From contig CM019220.1 of assembly GCA_009741485.1 (NCBI GenBank), positions 433,529 through 497,528 on the forward strand: a DNA stretch of 64,000 nt. Direction: 5' to 3'. The number at the start of each line of letters is the position of its first letter. The stretch's first letter is position 1. The translations under genes and the position numbers were made by a program. This stretch comes from Malurus cyaneus samueli (taxonomy: Eukaryota > Chordata > Aves > Passeriformes > Maluridae). The notes beneath the pieces were generated by a model. It was not told where the DNA came from. It ran no database searches and worked only from the letters and a program-made list of their open reading frames with translations. Of this stretch, positions 25,354 to 38,560 are shown one piece after another.

Positions 25354-28300
25354 GATCTCAGATTGATCCAAATTACTTGCTGAACGGGACCGCGTGAGGC
25401 ATTTCAGACAGCCAAATTAGAAATGGCAAGTGTAGGAACAAGGAGCGTGGCCCTGTCCACAACACGGAAAAATGTGAAGTGCATCCTGCAAAGCAGCACC
25501 TTTGAAAGCGTCTGGGGCTGCCATGGCCCAGACATGATCCACATGACATCAGTGCTGCTGCCCCCCAAAAAAGCCAGTGTGTTCTTTTCATGTACAAACG
25601 AGAAATCAGCAAGCATATGCAGAGGTGGCATTACCTCTGAATACACCAGTGAACACTGTTCCCAGTCTATCCATCCATATTTTCCAAGACAATGAAAAAT
25701 GAGAGTGCAGAAGAAAACTACAAAACTGATCTGAAGGCTGAAGATTATGTCAGACAGTATGAGTATTAAAATAATTAGCTTCTAAACAGCTCAGATGGCA
25801 GCTTATGGGAAAAAACTCGAGGTACTGGTGGTTTTACTGTGGGGCACCTATGAAATCCTCAAGGAGCTGTACCAAAGTAGCCATCAAAGAGTGTTATCTG
25901 TGGCTGGGAATGTTACATATAGATAACCATCTCGCATCAATGGGATTAGTATTAAAGTGCCCAGTGGTTTTAAGTATTAACCATGTTAAGTATAACATAG
26001 GTTTAGCAGTGGTGATGTGCATGCCATTGTTATGAACACATCAGTCAAAAATGTCAGCAGAAATGCTCAGCTCACTTGTTTTTCTCTCCTAGCCTGAAGT
26101 TCCATGCTTCTTCCATTCCAAGAGTCCAATACTGCAGCCATTCCCTGCATAGAGGCCAAAGTGCTCAGCCTCGCTACACACAATCTCTATAATTTCACAT
26201 AAATACAAAAATGAATCCTCCTCACACCAAAAAAGTAAAATGTAGGGACAATCCAAAATACATTTCTAAATAAGTAATAATAAAGATTTGCTGATTTATT
26301 TTCATATGTAATTCATCATAAAAAACTAAATCTGAATTTAATTGCAAAGTGTCAGTACCAGAGTATTCTAGAACATTTTCCGTGCTAGGTGAGAGCATTT
26401 GAAATAGTGTTTTCCAATGTGCCTGCAAGGGGCACAAGAGAATCCAATGTACAGTTCAGAAACAAATGACAGGCTGATACACAAGCAGCACATTTGCCAC
26501 AGAATATTGGCCATAACTGCCTTGTTCGGTGTCAGAAGAGCAGAGGAACTGGAGACAAAGCCCTCAGGGTGACCAGAGCAAGAGCAATTAGTGACCTTAC
26601 ACTTCTTCCTCCATCACTCCAGCTTCATAGCTGAAGATTGGTTCCAAAACAAGGGGAGCATGCTCTGTGCACCTCAGCCAGAAGCATAGTGTCTTTTCTC
26701 CAATGGAGAATCCTCTTAATTACATTCTCATCCTCACATTTTGCCAGTGTGATGAGGCCTATATCAGGAAATAAAGACAATTTCCCTCTGAGGAAATGTC
26801 AAAGTTTGGGCAGATTTTTATGATTTTGTCTTTGTCTCTGAAATCTGAGACAAGAAGTTATGACTACCACTGAGGATTCCTCGGCAGGTCAAATGCTCAT
26901 GCTCTCTTACTCTACATATGAACCCAAAAGTTTTTAAATAGTATTCACAGTCAATTTGATTTAGGTCCAGTTGCTTCACAGGAAAGCTCAGAATTGATTC
27001 TTGTGCTTCCCTATTTGTCTCAGTAGAGCAATACTTATGATATCAGAAACATAAAGGTTTTTGCTCTAATCAGTGGCTTCCTTTTGGGAAAAATTCAGCT
27101 CTCTGCTGTTCTTCTACTTTAACTCTTCTGCCCTCTGCTCCTTCCACTCATTTTTTTGGATGATTTATGCATTCCTAACCACTGAAATTCTTCAACTCTT
27201 CCTTCTTTTTTCTCACAAAGGTTTTGGCTCTCCTCAGTCTCGCACTTACCATGCAAACTTCTAGTAGCCTTTTTATTTTTGGAAAACAGGAATCAGACCA
27301 CACTGAAATACGGCAGCGGTGTTCATTGTATTAACATACATGCTGGGGGCTAGAGAAATTGGAAATCAGACTTTTTCAGCTCAGCTTCAGTGTTGTTAAT
27401 GTTAGTTCAGTCCTCCAAAAATAGCAAATGATACTTGCATAAACTTACCTATTTTTTTATTATTTTTCCAGCAGATTAAAATATACTTAGGTAGAAAACA
27501 ACTGTATTTCTGAGGGCAGCTCAGCTGGCAGAACTGGAATAAACTGTAGGCATATAAGAACCTCTTGTGGCAAATCCAGTACACGTGCAATAATTAATAA
27601 CCTTTGAAACTGCATAAACTACTATTGATATGAGTCATAAACTGTATAAAATTGCTTTAACAAAAAACTGGAGACTTGGAGAGTCCCCGTTAGCTGGAGA
27701 CTCAGCAATATTCAGACTTCAGAGCTGTAACAGTCCTCTTCAATTCAGGAATGAATTAAACACTGCTAGCCTGTTATAATTGAAGTGTCAGACTGAAATT
27801 TCTCTAATATTATAATTTGGAGGTTTTTCATTAAAATTGAGCAAGAGTAGCATAATGGCCAGGAGTAGAATCTGTGGCGACGTATGACAAGAACAATAAA
27901 CATACTGTAAAAATACACATTTCTCCTGCCACCTGACCAGATGCAAATACCTGTCCTGTGCACACTGGGGAGGAAAGGACAGTGAGAAGGTGCAGGAGGG
28001 AACAGGAAGAATGGCAATGTGTAGAAACAAGGGTCCTCAACAACTGCAAGATTTTCCAAAACAAGAGGTGCCTTCCTGGGAACATGTGATGACAGATATA
28101 ACAATGGCAGATGACACAGATTAGAGCAATTTTTTTTTTTTTTACACTGTAGAAACAGTCTTCTACTGCTGGAATTAAAGGCGAACTCAGGAAATTGTTG
28201 GGCTTATGCACCCCTTACCAGGACTTCTGGGGCTCACATGCCAGGCAGAAGTTACTGTACTTGAAATGAATTGCAGGTTTATGCATACCACTCAGAGAGG

Positions 28301-31300
28301 AAACAGGTTGAACAGGTACATCCTGGAAGGCACAGAGGCTTTAAACAACACCTAATATTTATTCAAATTAAGTCTTGTGTTATAGTTCTCTTTTCTTGCA
28401 ACCTTCCAGTCTTGCCATGTGTAATTTCTTTGCCATTTCATCTGCTGCAGTTTCACACACGGGTAAGGAATCCCATCGTCTCAATTCAGGCCTCGGTCTG
28501 TGCGCTGAACAGCATATACTGTAGCTCCTGCTAGGCCAGTGACAAACTGCAAACTCCTCATTTTCAAGCAGCTCTGTCAAGCATCACCCAACCCAGCAGT
28601 GTCAAGTGCTTCAGGGTAGAGACTCTTCCTTGCCCCAGAGGAAATTCCTCGTTAGAGAAGTCCAACAGAACATGCATGTCTCGGGCCATCAAACAGCATA
28701 CGTGACACTACCAAGCTGATAAAGACATTTGAACCAACCTGCATGTACTAAAATCTGTTTTCACAGCTTTCATTCTCCTTTGGCTTCCCATCTCTTTAAG
28801 GTGTTTTGAGGATCACAGCTAAAAACAACTGCATATTAACCAACATAGTGTCCTCCAGCATGGTGAAATGAAGATCAGTAACAGAAACACCTTCCTGAAA
28901 ACACGTCCTTCTCACTGAATGCCAGTGTTGTTGGAAATTGTCCTCGAGAAGCCTGAAAATAGTCTTCCTGCAGCAAACCTACAGTATTTGTTCTTTACAT
29001 TCTGAATTTGGTGGCAATTCTTATTTAAATAATGAAAGCAAAGTATTAAGGCTTGAACTAAATAAAACACACTCCCCACAACAGAAGGCACAACAGATTC
29101 ATCACAGTATCACCAATGATGGTGCAAACACAAACTGAAATGATACAGAATGGAAGGCATAAAGAGGTTGAAAAACTGAGTTGTCTATTATTTAGAAGTT
29201 CAAAATACAGTTTTTGTTTCCTGCTTAGCTCTTGTTATTAAGCATACTATTCTAAGAAGGATACCTTAACAGAAATAAATTAGAGAAAATAATGCACATT
29301 TGTCTGGATATAGAATAGTGTTTGCCATTCTGAAATCCATTCTGACAAAACTCATGAACCTGTATTTTGATATTCTGGAAAACGATGTCCTTACATGAGA
29401 AACCTTTGTGGGTTCATATTTGTAGATAACTTTACTGTAGATACAGATAATCACTCTAATGTTTGTTTGTAATTTCACCAAAATCAGTGGATGGGATTTA
29501 AATTACCCAGCTCCTGTCATACTATATTAGTTATTGCAATATAATTATATGCTGATTCAAGATCTGCTGTGCACCCTCATTGGAATGAATCACTTTAGTA
29601 AGAAAATTATTACAGCATGATGATCTGCAACAACTTGGTGAAACAAGCTCAGAAGAATGGACAAAGGATTTTGATTACTGTCCATCATGATGTGGAAAAC
29701 ACACAAGTGTTGGAGCAAATGAAGTGAAATACAACACATGGAATATGTGACACTTTCTGGATGGTCACTTACCATCACTACAGGGAGCTTCAATGAGATG
29801 CTTTACCTTGTTGTTCTCCTAATGCTAACCCTATTATGTTTTGTCTTAATCGTAGTATTATATATTTGCATTTGGGAAATCATAAAGCAATTTACTTACC
29901 TGTCATCTCTGTGATTCATTGCAGGAAAGTATGTGATGGCTGCAAAGTGAGACTTACAATATTTTAAGTATGGAAGTGGGGAATTGATAAATAATAGGAG
30001 CAAAATTCCACATAATAGACAGAACAAAGCAATGGGAGCCACAGTCACAGTGGAATGTAAAAAACAGAAAATTGATCTCCTAGGTCCTTGACGGTGAGAA
30101 AAAAAAAATCACACCCTTCTTATTCAGGGTCTTATATGATGGGCCAACAAACCCCAGGTTTCACTGATCCTGTGAGAACTTGCCCTTGCCATGAACTTTG
30201 CTCATTATATCCTAATTATAATAGCAAAAGCCACACCCCTAGCTCAGCCCCCTCTGCACACCAAGAGCTCTCTGCTCACTGAGTACACACCATGACTTCT
30301 TGGGGCACTATACCTTGAGATTGAAGCAGAGGGGAAGATAATTGCAATTTAGCAATGAATTAAGATCTACTTGGCCTGAGACTGTAATCTGTAGGTGTGT
30401 CTGCCTTTGTCTCCCTCTGTGCTAGCTCTGGAGATTCACTACCCAGCACCAATTTCTGCACACAACTGTAAATAAATAAAATACCTCCACTCTGCATGGG
30501 GATCTATTTCTTGCACACCAAAAGGGTGAAAGAACCAGTTTTGGGACATTATTCTTCAGCAATCACTCCCTTTAAAAAAAAATAGTCCCAGCAGAATTAA
30601 ATTCTGAGTCAGTGGAGCTCCCCAACCAACTCCCAGCAGTAGGACAGCATTATCCTCTGTCTCGCTCTGTTGTCTTTGCTGTCACTGCAAGCAGAACGTG
30701 GCTCAAGGACATTGCCTGGATTGGGATTTACACTTGTTCCTCCCCATTATTAAGCTTGACCCCTCATGACCCTACTACTAGCAGCCAGTGCTCAGTCTCA
30801 TACCCATTCTACCACTTCTAACTCCATACTTTAATTATGGCATTCTCTGCACCTTGGCTCCTCCCTGGTACCTGCCCTCCTATCCCAAGGATTCAGCTCA
30901 AAGTCAGGTACTTACTTCATTTACCCACCCCAGCCCCAACTAGCTTCAAACAGACTGTTGGCACTCAGTTCTTCCTGCTTTCTGGATCCCTGCAGAGAAG
31001 CTGGGTTTCCTTACAGAAAGAAATGCAAGCGAAAGTATTTCTTTCCATTGCACTGAAATCCTTCCCAGGACTTTGTGAATTACTTGTCATGCAGTCAGCC
31101 TCAGGCATACATTCAACATGGAGCACCTCAGGCTCAATTGAAACAAACGCCATGCCTTTCAGTCACGACACACTTTCTTAGAATCAAGTTCACATGAGCA
31201 TTGCTACCATTAAACTAAAAAATGTCCAAAACAACGGGGCTGACAGTTTCCATTCCTTCAGTCAAAACTCACACAATAAGTGAAGCCATTAGACTTTTTG

Positions 31301-31395
31301 GCATTGAGTAATTACTACATACTAGTAACACCAGGTTAGACAGAAGCCATGATATTGTAATGAATCCTGAGTACATCTAGTAACTCTTCTTATAT
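25354..31395. other. Intergenic region between TANC1 promoter and DAPL1 3' end
   Basis: About 6 kb of A/T-rich sequence without a recognisable gene, RNA gene or repeat array. All open frames are short and unlike known proteins. Distal 5' exons of TANC1 or an enhancer could lie here, but I see nothing that shows it. Confidence 0.6.
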
Positions 31396-31401
31396 TTTAT
31401 T
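31396..31401 (-). terminator. DAPL1: Candidate polyadenylation signal of DAPL1
   Basis: TTTATT on plus reads AATAAA on minus, about 125 bases past the DAPL1 stop codon. A weaker ATTAAA lies only a few bases after the stop (31513-31518). Transcript ends are needed to choose between them. Confidence 0.45.
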
Positions 31402-31523
31402 ATCAGTAACAGAAACACAGCAAGATACAAGGCACACAGCTTTTGAGCATTTCACCACAGTGTGCTAAGTGCTATACAGAATAGGAACTCACTTTTAAAT
31501 AAACATAAGTATTTTAATGAATC

Positions 31524-31643
31524 TTAACATTTACGTGGCTGTTGAATAATGTAAATTCTTTTAGGCAGTATGAACTTCTCCAAGGTAGGCTGTGGCTTTT
31601 GGTGAGCCACTTGTAATGTTGCTGCATGGATTTTGTGGCTCAT
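31524..31643 (-). CDS. DAPL1: DAPL1 exon 4 (C-terminal)
   Basis: The acceptor TTTTAATGTTACAG precedes ATGAGCCACAAA. The exon encodes [18 protein letters not shown] and continues to [10 protein letters not shown] and a TAA stop at 31524-31526. The AHQKP and YIIQQPRKC segments are the best-conserved parts of the family. The exon begins in phase 0, matching exon 3. The first codon happens to be ATG but is internal to the protein. Confidence 0.95.
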   Translation of the reverse strand: MSHKIHAATLQVAHQKPQPTLEKFILPKRIYIIQQPRKC

Positions 31644-34600
31644 CTGTAACATTAAAAGGGGGAGAAAAATAGTTGTGATAGAATACAGCTTTTCAACTAT
31701 TCTCTTTCTGAATTTCATTACATTAAAGTAGGTTAAAAGGAGCAGTAAAACCTAAACCCACAAAAATTTCAAGTGCTCAATACATAGAATTTATAGTAAC
31801 TTGATATATTTAGTTATAATTTCTGTTTTCAAAGTGGTATTAGTCTGACTACCTTCAGGATTTTTTTTTTCTTCCCTTGTTTGGTAGTTCACAGAATGAG
31901 CTTTCAAGATAAGGAAAACATAGCAAATAATCAGTATGCCAGAGTTAACAGTAAGTTGATTCCGATTCTCATTTTTCCCAGATTGAAAACCATCATCATT
32001 ACAGTAGCTAATTATCACTTTATAAACTTGTGAGGAGGTCTCATATATGAGATTGTGGGAACCAGCAGGAGAAGGAACTGGTAGGTCAGAACACAGGAGA
32101 TGAGGACAGGTGGAAAAAAACCAGAATCAGTTGCATCAGTACTCCAATAAAAAGTCTAAGCAACAATTCAAAATCTACAGCTAAAAGCTGTAAGTAAGCA
32201 CAACTGTTGATGAAACGCTTGTCTTGAAATGATGCAACTGATGTTTTACTGAGCTCTAGGGATGAGGAACTCTTGTATGATTTAGTCTGAAGACTGCAAG
32301 TGTGTAATAAAGAAACAACAGTCAGATTTTCAGATTACCAGGCTAAACTAAAGAGCTGCTTGTGAAATCAGCTCTTCGAAAGTGCAAGTCCGCATCAAAT
32401 GCCTAATGGAACACTGGGCTGTAAGCATGTGATGAACAGAAGGGTCCATTAACAGTTGTGGGATAAAAGGTTTTACAGGATCCCATGGTATTCCTAAGGG
32501 ACAAGTTGAAAGGTGCTGATGTCAGGCCTCAGATGAAACAGCTAGATATGGGGCACCAGTAGGATGTGCTGTGCCTGTTGTCTTGAGGATCATTCACAGA
32601 ACAGGACACTGGATCACCATCCTGGTGTCCCCTTGCACTTGCCAGAGATGCCACCTACCTCCCTCAAGCAGTTCTTTTTGCTGGACCCTTACAGAAGTCA
32701 GAATGATTTCCACAGTGGGATAAAGCACTGAAGACAAGATTTTGCTCTGCACTGTAATCCCAGCTCTGCCAGACACCTACATGCCACGGCAATTCCTCCC
32801 CACATTTCACTAAAGCTAAAGCACCATGCCAGTTTACAAGCAGGACACACCTCACTATCTGGCTGTACTTCTCTGTAACTTCACATGTTACAACTACTCC
32901 AGGGCATGTACTAGTAACTAGGAGTGCAATCAAACAGCAGAGTAAGGACAGAAGGCTATGTATTTTCAGCCACCCAGCATCTTAGCTACACAACCACTAC
33001 GGAAACAGGTTATCCAAAGAACATTTAGTGGCAGATGAAAAACTTACAATTGCCAGAGAGCATTTTAAGGAAAATTCACTTTTAAACTTTCCTTCGTGTT
33101 TAGCTTTATGAAGAAACCCTGACTTTTTCTTCCAGACTTACTTTGTTCAGTGCTTCTGCTACCAAGACACCCATGTTCTGAGGTTTTGAAAAACTGACAA
33201 TAGCACTGTAAAGCAGAAGAAAAAATTATTTACCATTTCCACCTCACAGAAACACTTTAGCACTTGTCACTTGCATTTTCCAGACTTAATACAAAACATT
33301 TTGCAACATAAATTTAGGGTTTAGAGCTAAATCCGTTAATCACATTAAAGACTATAGAATATCAAAAAAGGTATGCTGTTTTAGAATGGAACAACACCAA
33401 CTCTGTGTGACAGACTGTTTTACTCAAATATACAAAAATCTGTATATGAAATATCCTTAAATATTTCAAAAAGGATTTTTTCTTTGTACACTGTAAAATA
33501 ACTTCACAAAAGCTGAGCACTGATTTCTTGACCTACAAAAAATATTCTTGATTTCAACCTAGACCCATGAAAAAAATTCACCCTCTGCTTTTGGAGAGTG
33601 TTTCCTTTCATGGCAACTGTTTATCAAACAAGAACTTTTTTCACAAGATTATCCCAATAACTTCTCCATATTCCAATGAAGAACACCATGTTACCGGTAT
33701 TCCACAAATAAACAAATCTGTAGATATGAAACAATTTAGCTCAACAACAGGAAGAACTTCAGATTTTACATTCTGATGATACCATTGTACCCACTGACAC
33801 CTCCGTAGCTTAAAATTGAGTAGGGAAAAATCATTATAAACCCTAAATACCATAAATGTGACTATTGAAAAAAACAGATATTGCTTTAGTAAGGTTAATG
33901 TTAAAGTTAAGGTAATGATTCTGTGGATCAGGCGAGACATTTCCTATTGACATTTCAATTTAGCAATCGACAGTTCGCCATACTGACAAATAAGTTATTC
34001 AAGATCTGTTTGTATCGTTAGGTAACTATGACTATGGAAAAGACAGCTGCAAAATTACACCCAGACAACTGGCAATAAGTGGAAATAAAAAAGCTTCTAA
34101 TTCCTAAAAGAATTAGAAGAATTCTAATTTCTAAAAGAATTTTTTTTTATTCTGAGTTGCAACACTACAAGTCATTCAAATTTTACTGTCATATCCTCAT
34201 ATTAGCCAATTTAACTTTTTGTTAAGTGATATTTAAGAAAAGTTCATGTATTTTAGAAAAACCTTTTATCTTCATTTGAAAAGCTGCAAGAAATACTCAT
34301 TCAAAATAGTTATTCAAAATAGAAGCATGTCTTCATTTTTGGGGCAAAATATCTCAATTAACCTTATGAAATAGCAAACAGAAAAAACCAAATTTGATTT
34401 TAGATTGAAACAGGGGGTATAGCTTATACTGGAGATGAGACTTTTCCTTCGGGGTAGTTGATGTGGGTTTAATTTCCTTCAGAATGTGGAAAGTCTAAAT
34501 TTCATTCTTATTTCACCGGAAATTGTTTGACCATTGCTTTATTAGGCATAGGTATGCAACACATTGTTTTAATTTCTGTTCCATAAAACATGACAATAGA

Positions 34601-37600
34601 GATGAGATGCAATCTTCGCCGTTCATTTCAAGGCACTGTCCTTGGGGTTTGAGTTTTTTTTTTTGAAGCTGATAATTATTTCAATATCAATAATATTTTA
34701 TCAATATTGTTTTACCTATACATTGCAGTAGTTAATTTAAGAATTAAATTCTTGTAGATGAAGAGTTTTCTTGGTTTTTAAAGCACCTTACATAAGAATT
34801 TTAACTACAGGGGAAGGGCAAACAGGCCCTACAGTGTAATACCTTGACTTTTCTTTTCCTGGAGGTTTAGCATTTTTCTCAGCAGGTCCATTTTCTTGCT
34901 TTTTAGACACTCTCATACCTCCAGCTTTAACTGCAAGAAGAAAGTGAAATGTAAGTAAACATACCTACAGAATTACATACCATGTTACGTACAAGTAAAG
35001 AATACTTCTACCCCAGACAACCATTAACCAGAAACCATCTTACACTATTTAGCTCCATACTTTACTTGTACACATGCACACACAAGAGGTGAGAGTTCCA
35101 GCAAAGGCTTCAAAATTCTGTCTCATGGCAGATTCAAATCAACATCCAGATATGATAAATCAAGAAATCAGAGTGATTTCAGTCACTGCTAACTATATCA
35201 AATTTTAAGACCTTACTATGTTAATATACATTCTTCCCCAGAAACTATTACATGCCAGATTTGTATTTTAAAAATAAAAAATAAAAACAAACCATCATCC
35301 GAACACTTACAGGTTTTTGAACAATATGACTAAAAGTAATAAGGGTTTCATGATTTGTTCAAGGTATTCTAGAATAAATCTATCCTCAGATAGGAACCAG
35401 ATTTATACTTATCTTGTACTTGTTTAATTATAATTAAACAACATGTTTAATTATATTTCATTAACATATCTGCCAATCACAAAATCAATTAGCACTAATT
35501 AAGCTACAGGCGGCCTAACAACAACAGTTTAAATTCTGAAGCACGTCTGAAAATTTAATTCAGAACAAAGAACGCGTAAAGTTATCTAAAACATTCTCTT
35601 GAAATAAACACCTTCTCCCTCTTCAGGAGGGCATTTTAAGCTTTAAAACTGTGAGAATAAGAAAGAAAGAACAACCTTAGTGTGGTTTTCTCATCCTATT
35701 GAACAAGTCGCTTCATTTTGCAGCAAGGTTCCATTGTGATTGCGAACAATCAGAACTAGAGTTTAAATCTGGGGGCAGGAGAGAATAGGGAATGGAGAAA
35801 GGGATCTCCTTTACTCAGCTAGCTAGCATGAGAAAGGCATTTGGCCATTTTAGGGGTGCAGATGTAGCTATCTATAACATCCATTTTCTACCAAATCTGA
35901 TTCCTGACCTTTTATTTCCTGATTGCAGGTTTAGTTTTAGAAACAAAAATTCTCCCTCAGTCATGTCCAAAGCAGCACTACAATATCAGTTATACTACAG
36001 CAAGACTTAGCTTTTCTTCTCTTTTAAAATTACATACATACAGTTAATTACACCGCTGCAAAAACAGCTAATTCTTTGCTCCTCCATCTTACAGCTGCAA
36101 ATACACTGGGGACTTAGACTGAACCTAATCCTTCTGGCAACCTAACTGCAAAATTCAAGTATCTGAAATGGAATTTTCAACCATTTCCAAGTATCTATCA
36201 GTAAAGCAAATTAAGATTCTAAATACCCTCAGCTCACAAGATGTGAAACTCTCTCTTGTCTTGAGGCATCTTCAAACTAGAATGACAAAGTATGTAAAAA
36301 AAACCAAAGCCAAACAAAAATACCCCAAACCAAACATCAGCAACAACAAACTACACCACACAAAAAAAAAGCCCTGGCATATTTCAAGATCTTAAATATC
36401 TTCTTGACATCACTTCTCTTTATAGTAAGTTCATCCAGAACACCAAGGCAAGTTATCCCAAGTTCTCCCAGATTGTTAGGCCCTTGTCTTTATAGGAACC
36501 AGTCAAACCAGAAACAGGAGCCCCACTAAAATTTTGGAATTATATAAGAAAACCCCATAATTGAACCTAGATCTGCAACTTTTGGTTTGGAACCTTCCCA
36601 CATGTGCAGGACTGGTAATTTCTATATATGGGGATTGTTTTTAATTTAATTTAGCAGGGCAAGGAAATACAGAGATAGACATTTTAACACTATGGTGCTT
36701 TACACAAAACATGAGGGCGGCTTGGCGAGGAGAGATACCCAGCATGGGAAGAGATACTGAAACATGGACAATCTGGAATTGTGTCTACTACTAACAGGCC
36801 CACAAAACAATGTTATCTATAATGATTAGAAATAACCCGTCTTCCTTTCCAGCTCCGCACTGACTTGAAACTAGCCACCAGGAACAGCTGTCCTACCTGC
36901 TCACACACACCCATGGCAGGGGAAGAGTTAAACATAGATGCTTTTGGGGTGCACCACGAAGCTGGTTCATAATTTGCTTTCCAAAGCATTAGAGAAGTAT
37001 GTCAAACTTTTAATACAGAGTTCAACTTTTTGATTTTGTGAGTGACCTGTTAGCCATGCAATCTAACAGCTAAGTGCCAAAATCTTTACTAATCTCCATT
37101 TTTAAAACACCACCGATGGTATTAAAATAAAAAAAAAGAGAATAAGGAGGCACATCCCCTTTCATGCTTTCCCTCAAAAAAAAAAAAAAAAAACACACAA
37201 ACCAACACAAAACAAACAAACAATTAAACAACACAAACCCAAACCAAAGTGAAAACAAAGACAACTCAGCTGAATCCTGATCAGAATAAAACCTGAACTT
37301 CGTTCACTAAGCACATGGTTGAAACAACTTTTTCCTGCCATCTCCGCCCCTCCACCAAGCTGGTCCCCACTGCAGTCACAGGTAAGCTTCACTAAGACTT
37401 CCCTGCCGACTTGCAAAACTACAAGTTGCAGTTTACTATCATGCAAGTTCAGAAAGAACTGCAGTACCTGCTCCAGCTCACTGACTGCAGTGGTTTAAAG
37501 GCCCTTTTCAGGTACAGCTCAACTGTCCCTGCCACACACACACAAATGGAAGGAATGGACAAAAGACAAGCCACAAAAACTATTTACATCACAAATTCAT

Positions 37601-38424
37601 GCAAAAACATGCAAAAAAAAGCCCACCGAATAAAAAATACATTCAAGAAAACAGGAAGATCTTAGGCGTAGACTGAGTACTACTACTGAGGCAGTAACTG
37701 CTCCTAATAAACGGAGGGGAAGCCCCAGCTGCCTTAGAGCGTTGTGGTGACGGTACCTCAGTTCCAAGGCTGAGCCTGCAGCATCTCTGCGTGTGTCCCG
37801 AACAGGCGGGACACAGCCCATGCACGGGTACGTTTGAGAGAACAGCTCCGCTAATCTCCCACGATGGCCAAGGAGCTACTCACAGTGTATGCATTTACAT
37901 GCTCCCCAACAAACAGAGGCGCTACTACATTCGCTTCTATATCCTTAAAATCCCCACATTACATCCTTACAGCCCCCGCACAGGCACAGCGGCCCCTGGA
38001 ATAGCACGCTCGGAGGCTTCCTCACATAGAGCCATATGGGGACGGAGGGGAAGGTGAGGTAGTGGAGGGGAAGTAAATCCTTCCAGTTACTACAGGAGGT
38101 GAGGGATAAGGCTGTAACAATGAACACAGATATTTCACTGAACACAGACGCCTGTTTCTCTCGCTATCCCTCAATTACGCGCACCCGATCACCGAGCGCA
38201 CTCGTGACAGGCCAGGTGTGGGACCTGCTGCGGCAAGCGGGCCGCTCATTAAACGCCTGCTCCACCATTCCCGATCCCACGCGGCCGCTCCTCCCTGCGG
38301 AGGAGCTGCGTCTGTCTGGGACGGTGCGCTGGAGAGCCTCTCACACCGCGTTCGGAGCGGCCCCGGCCCCGGCCCCTACCTGCGGGAGGGCGCCGGCCCG
38401 GCGGGACACCCCTCCTGACGCCAT
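31524..38424 (-). CDS. DAPL1: DAPL1 gene, four coding exons (death-associated protein-like 1)
   Basis: The gene model is exon 1 (38380 to about 38424), exon 2 (34843-34930), exon 3 (33142-33205) and exon 4 (31524-31643). Exons 2-4 join in frame and end in [10 protein letters not shown], the family's signature C-terminus. As recalled, human DAPL1 is about 107 residues, and the product here would be about 105. DAP and DAPL1 proteins are small, basic and largely disordered. They associate with ribosomes, and the C-terminal tail has been reported to occupy the peptide exit tunnel of dormant egg ribosomes. DAPL1 is also linked to epithelial differentiation and restraint of retinal pigment epithelium growth. 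Introns are about 3.4, 1.6 and 1.5 kb. Exon 1 has a frame problem, described in its own entry. Neighbours: PKP4 lies upstream and TANC1 downstream, on the same strand. Confidence 0.9.
33142..33205 (-). CDS. DAPL1: DAPL1 exon 3
   Basis: 64 bases. The acceptor CTGCTTTACAG precedes TGCTATTGTC, and the donor AACAAA|GTAAGT is canonical. With two bases from exon 2 it encodes [20 protein letters not shown] and NK. The human counterpart, as recalled, is SAIANVAKIQTLDALNDAL, so the helical segment is kept but diverged. Phase is 2 in and 0 out. Confidence 0.92.
34843..34930 (-). CDS. DAPL1: DAPL1 exon 2
   Basis: 88 bases. The acceptor CTTCTTGCAG precedes TTAAAGCTGGAGG, and the donor TCAAG|GTATTA ends it. 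Read with one base from exon 1 it gives [20 protein letters not shown] and a Lys-rich continuation. VKAGGMR(I/V)SKKQE is the family hallmark. Entry phase is 1, so exon 1 must supply exactly one base of the Val codon. This is what exposes the exon 1 frame conflict. Confidence 0.93.
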
Positions 38425-38560
38425 TGCGGAGCGCCAAGCAGTTGAGCCAGGGAAACCACGGCACGAAACTGCGCGCCGGCCACACCGGCAGAGCCTTGTG
38501 CAGTGCCGATGTGGCGGGACGGTGAGGCGAAACGTGTTGAAGCGTAGTGAGGGACGGGAA
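38140..38560 (-). promoter_or_regulatory. DAPL1: CpG-rich promoter region of DAPL1
   Basis: G+C- and CpG-rich sequence surrounds the DAPL1 start exon. It lies at the expected 5' end of the minus-strand gene and merges into the G-rich repeat tract to the right. I see no clear TATA box, and the transcription start cannot be placed. Confidence 0.5.
38380..38424 (-). CDS. DAPL1: DAPL1 exon 1 (start exon, apparent one-base frame conflict)
   Basis: The donor GCAG|GTAGGG ends the exon at 38380. In the phase required by exon 2 the last residues read GRRPPA, matching human GGHPPA just before VKAGG. That frame has no ATG for a long way upstream. The only nearby ATG (38424-38422, ATGGCG, encoding Met-Ala as in human) is one base out of frame with it: 45 bases separate ATG and donor where one more base, modulo three, is needed. 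The likeliest explanation is a one-base error in this G-rich exon. A real frameshift or an upstream start exon is also possible. Confidence 0.7.
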
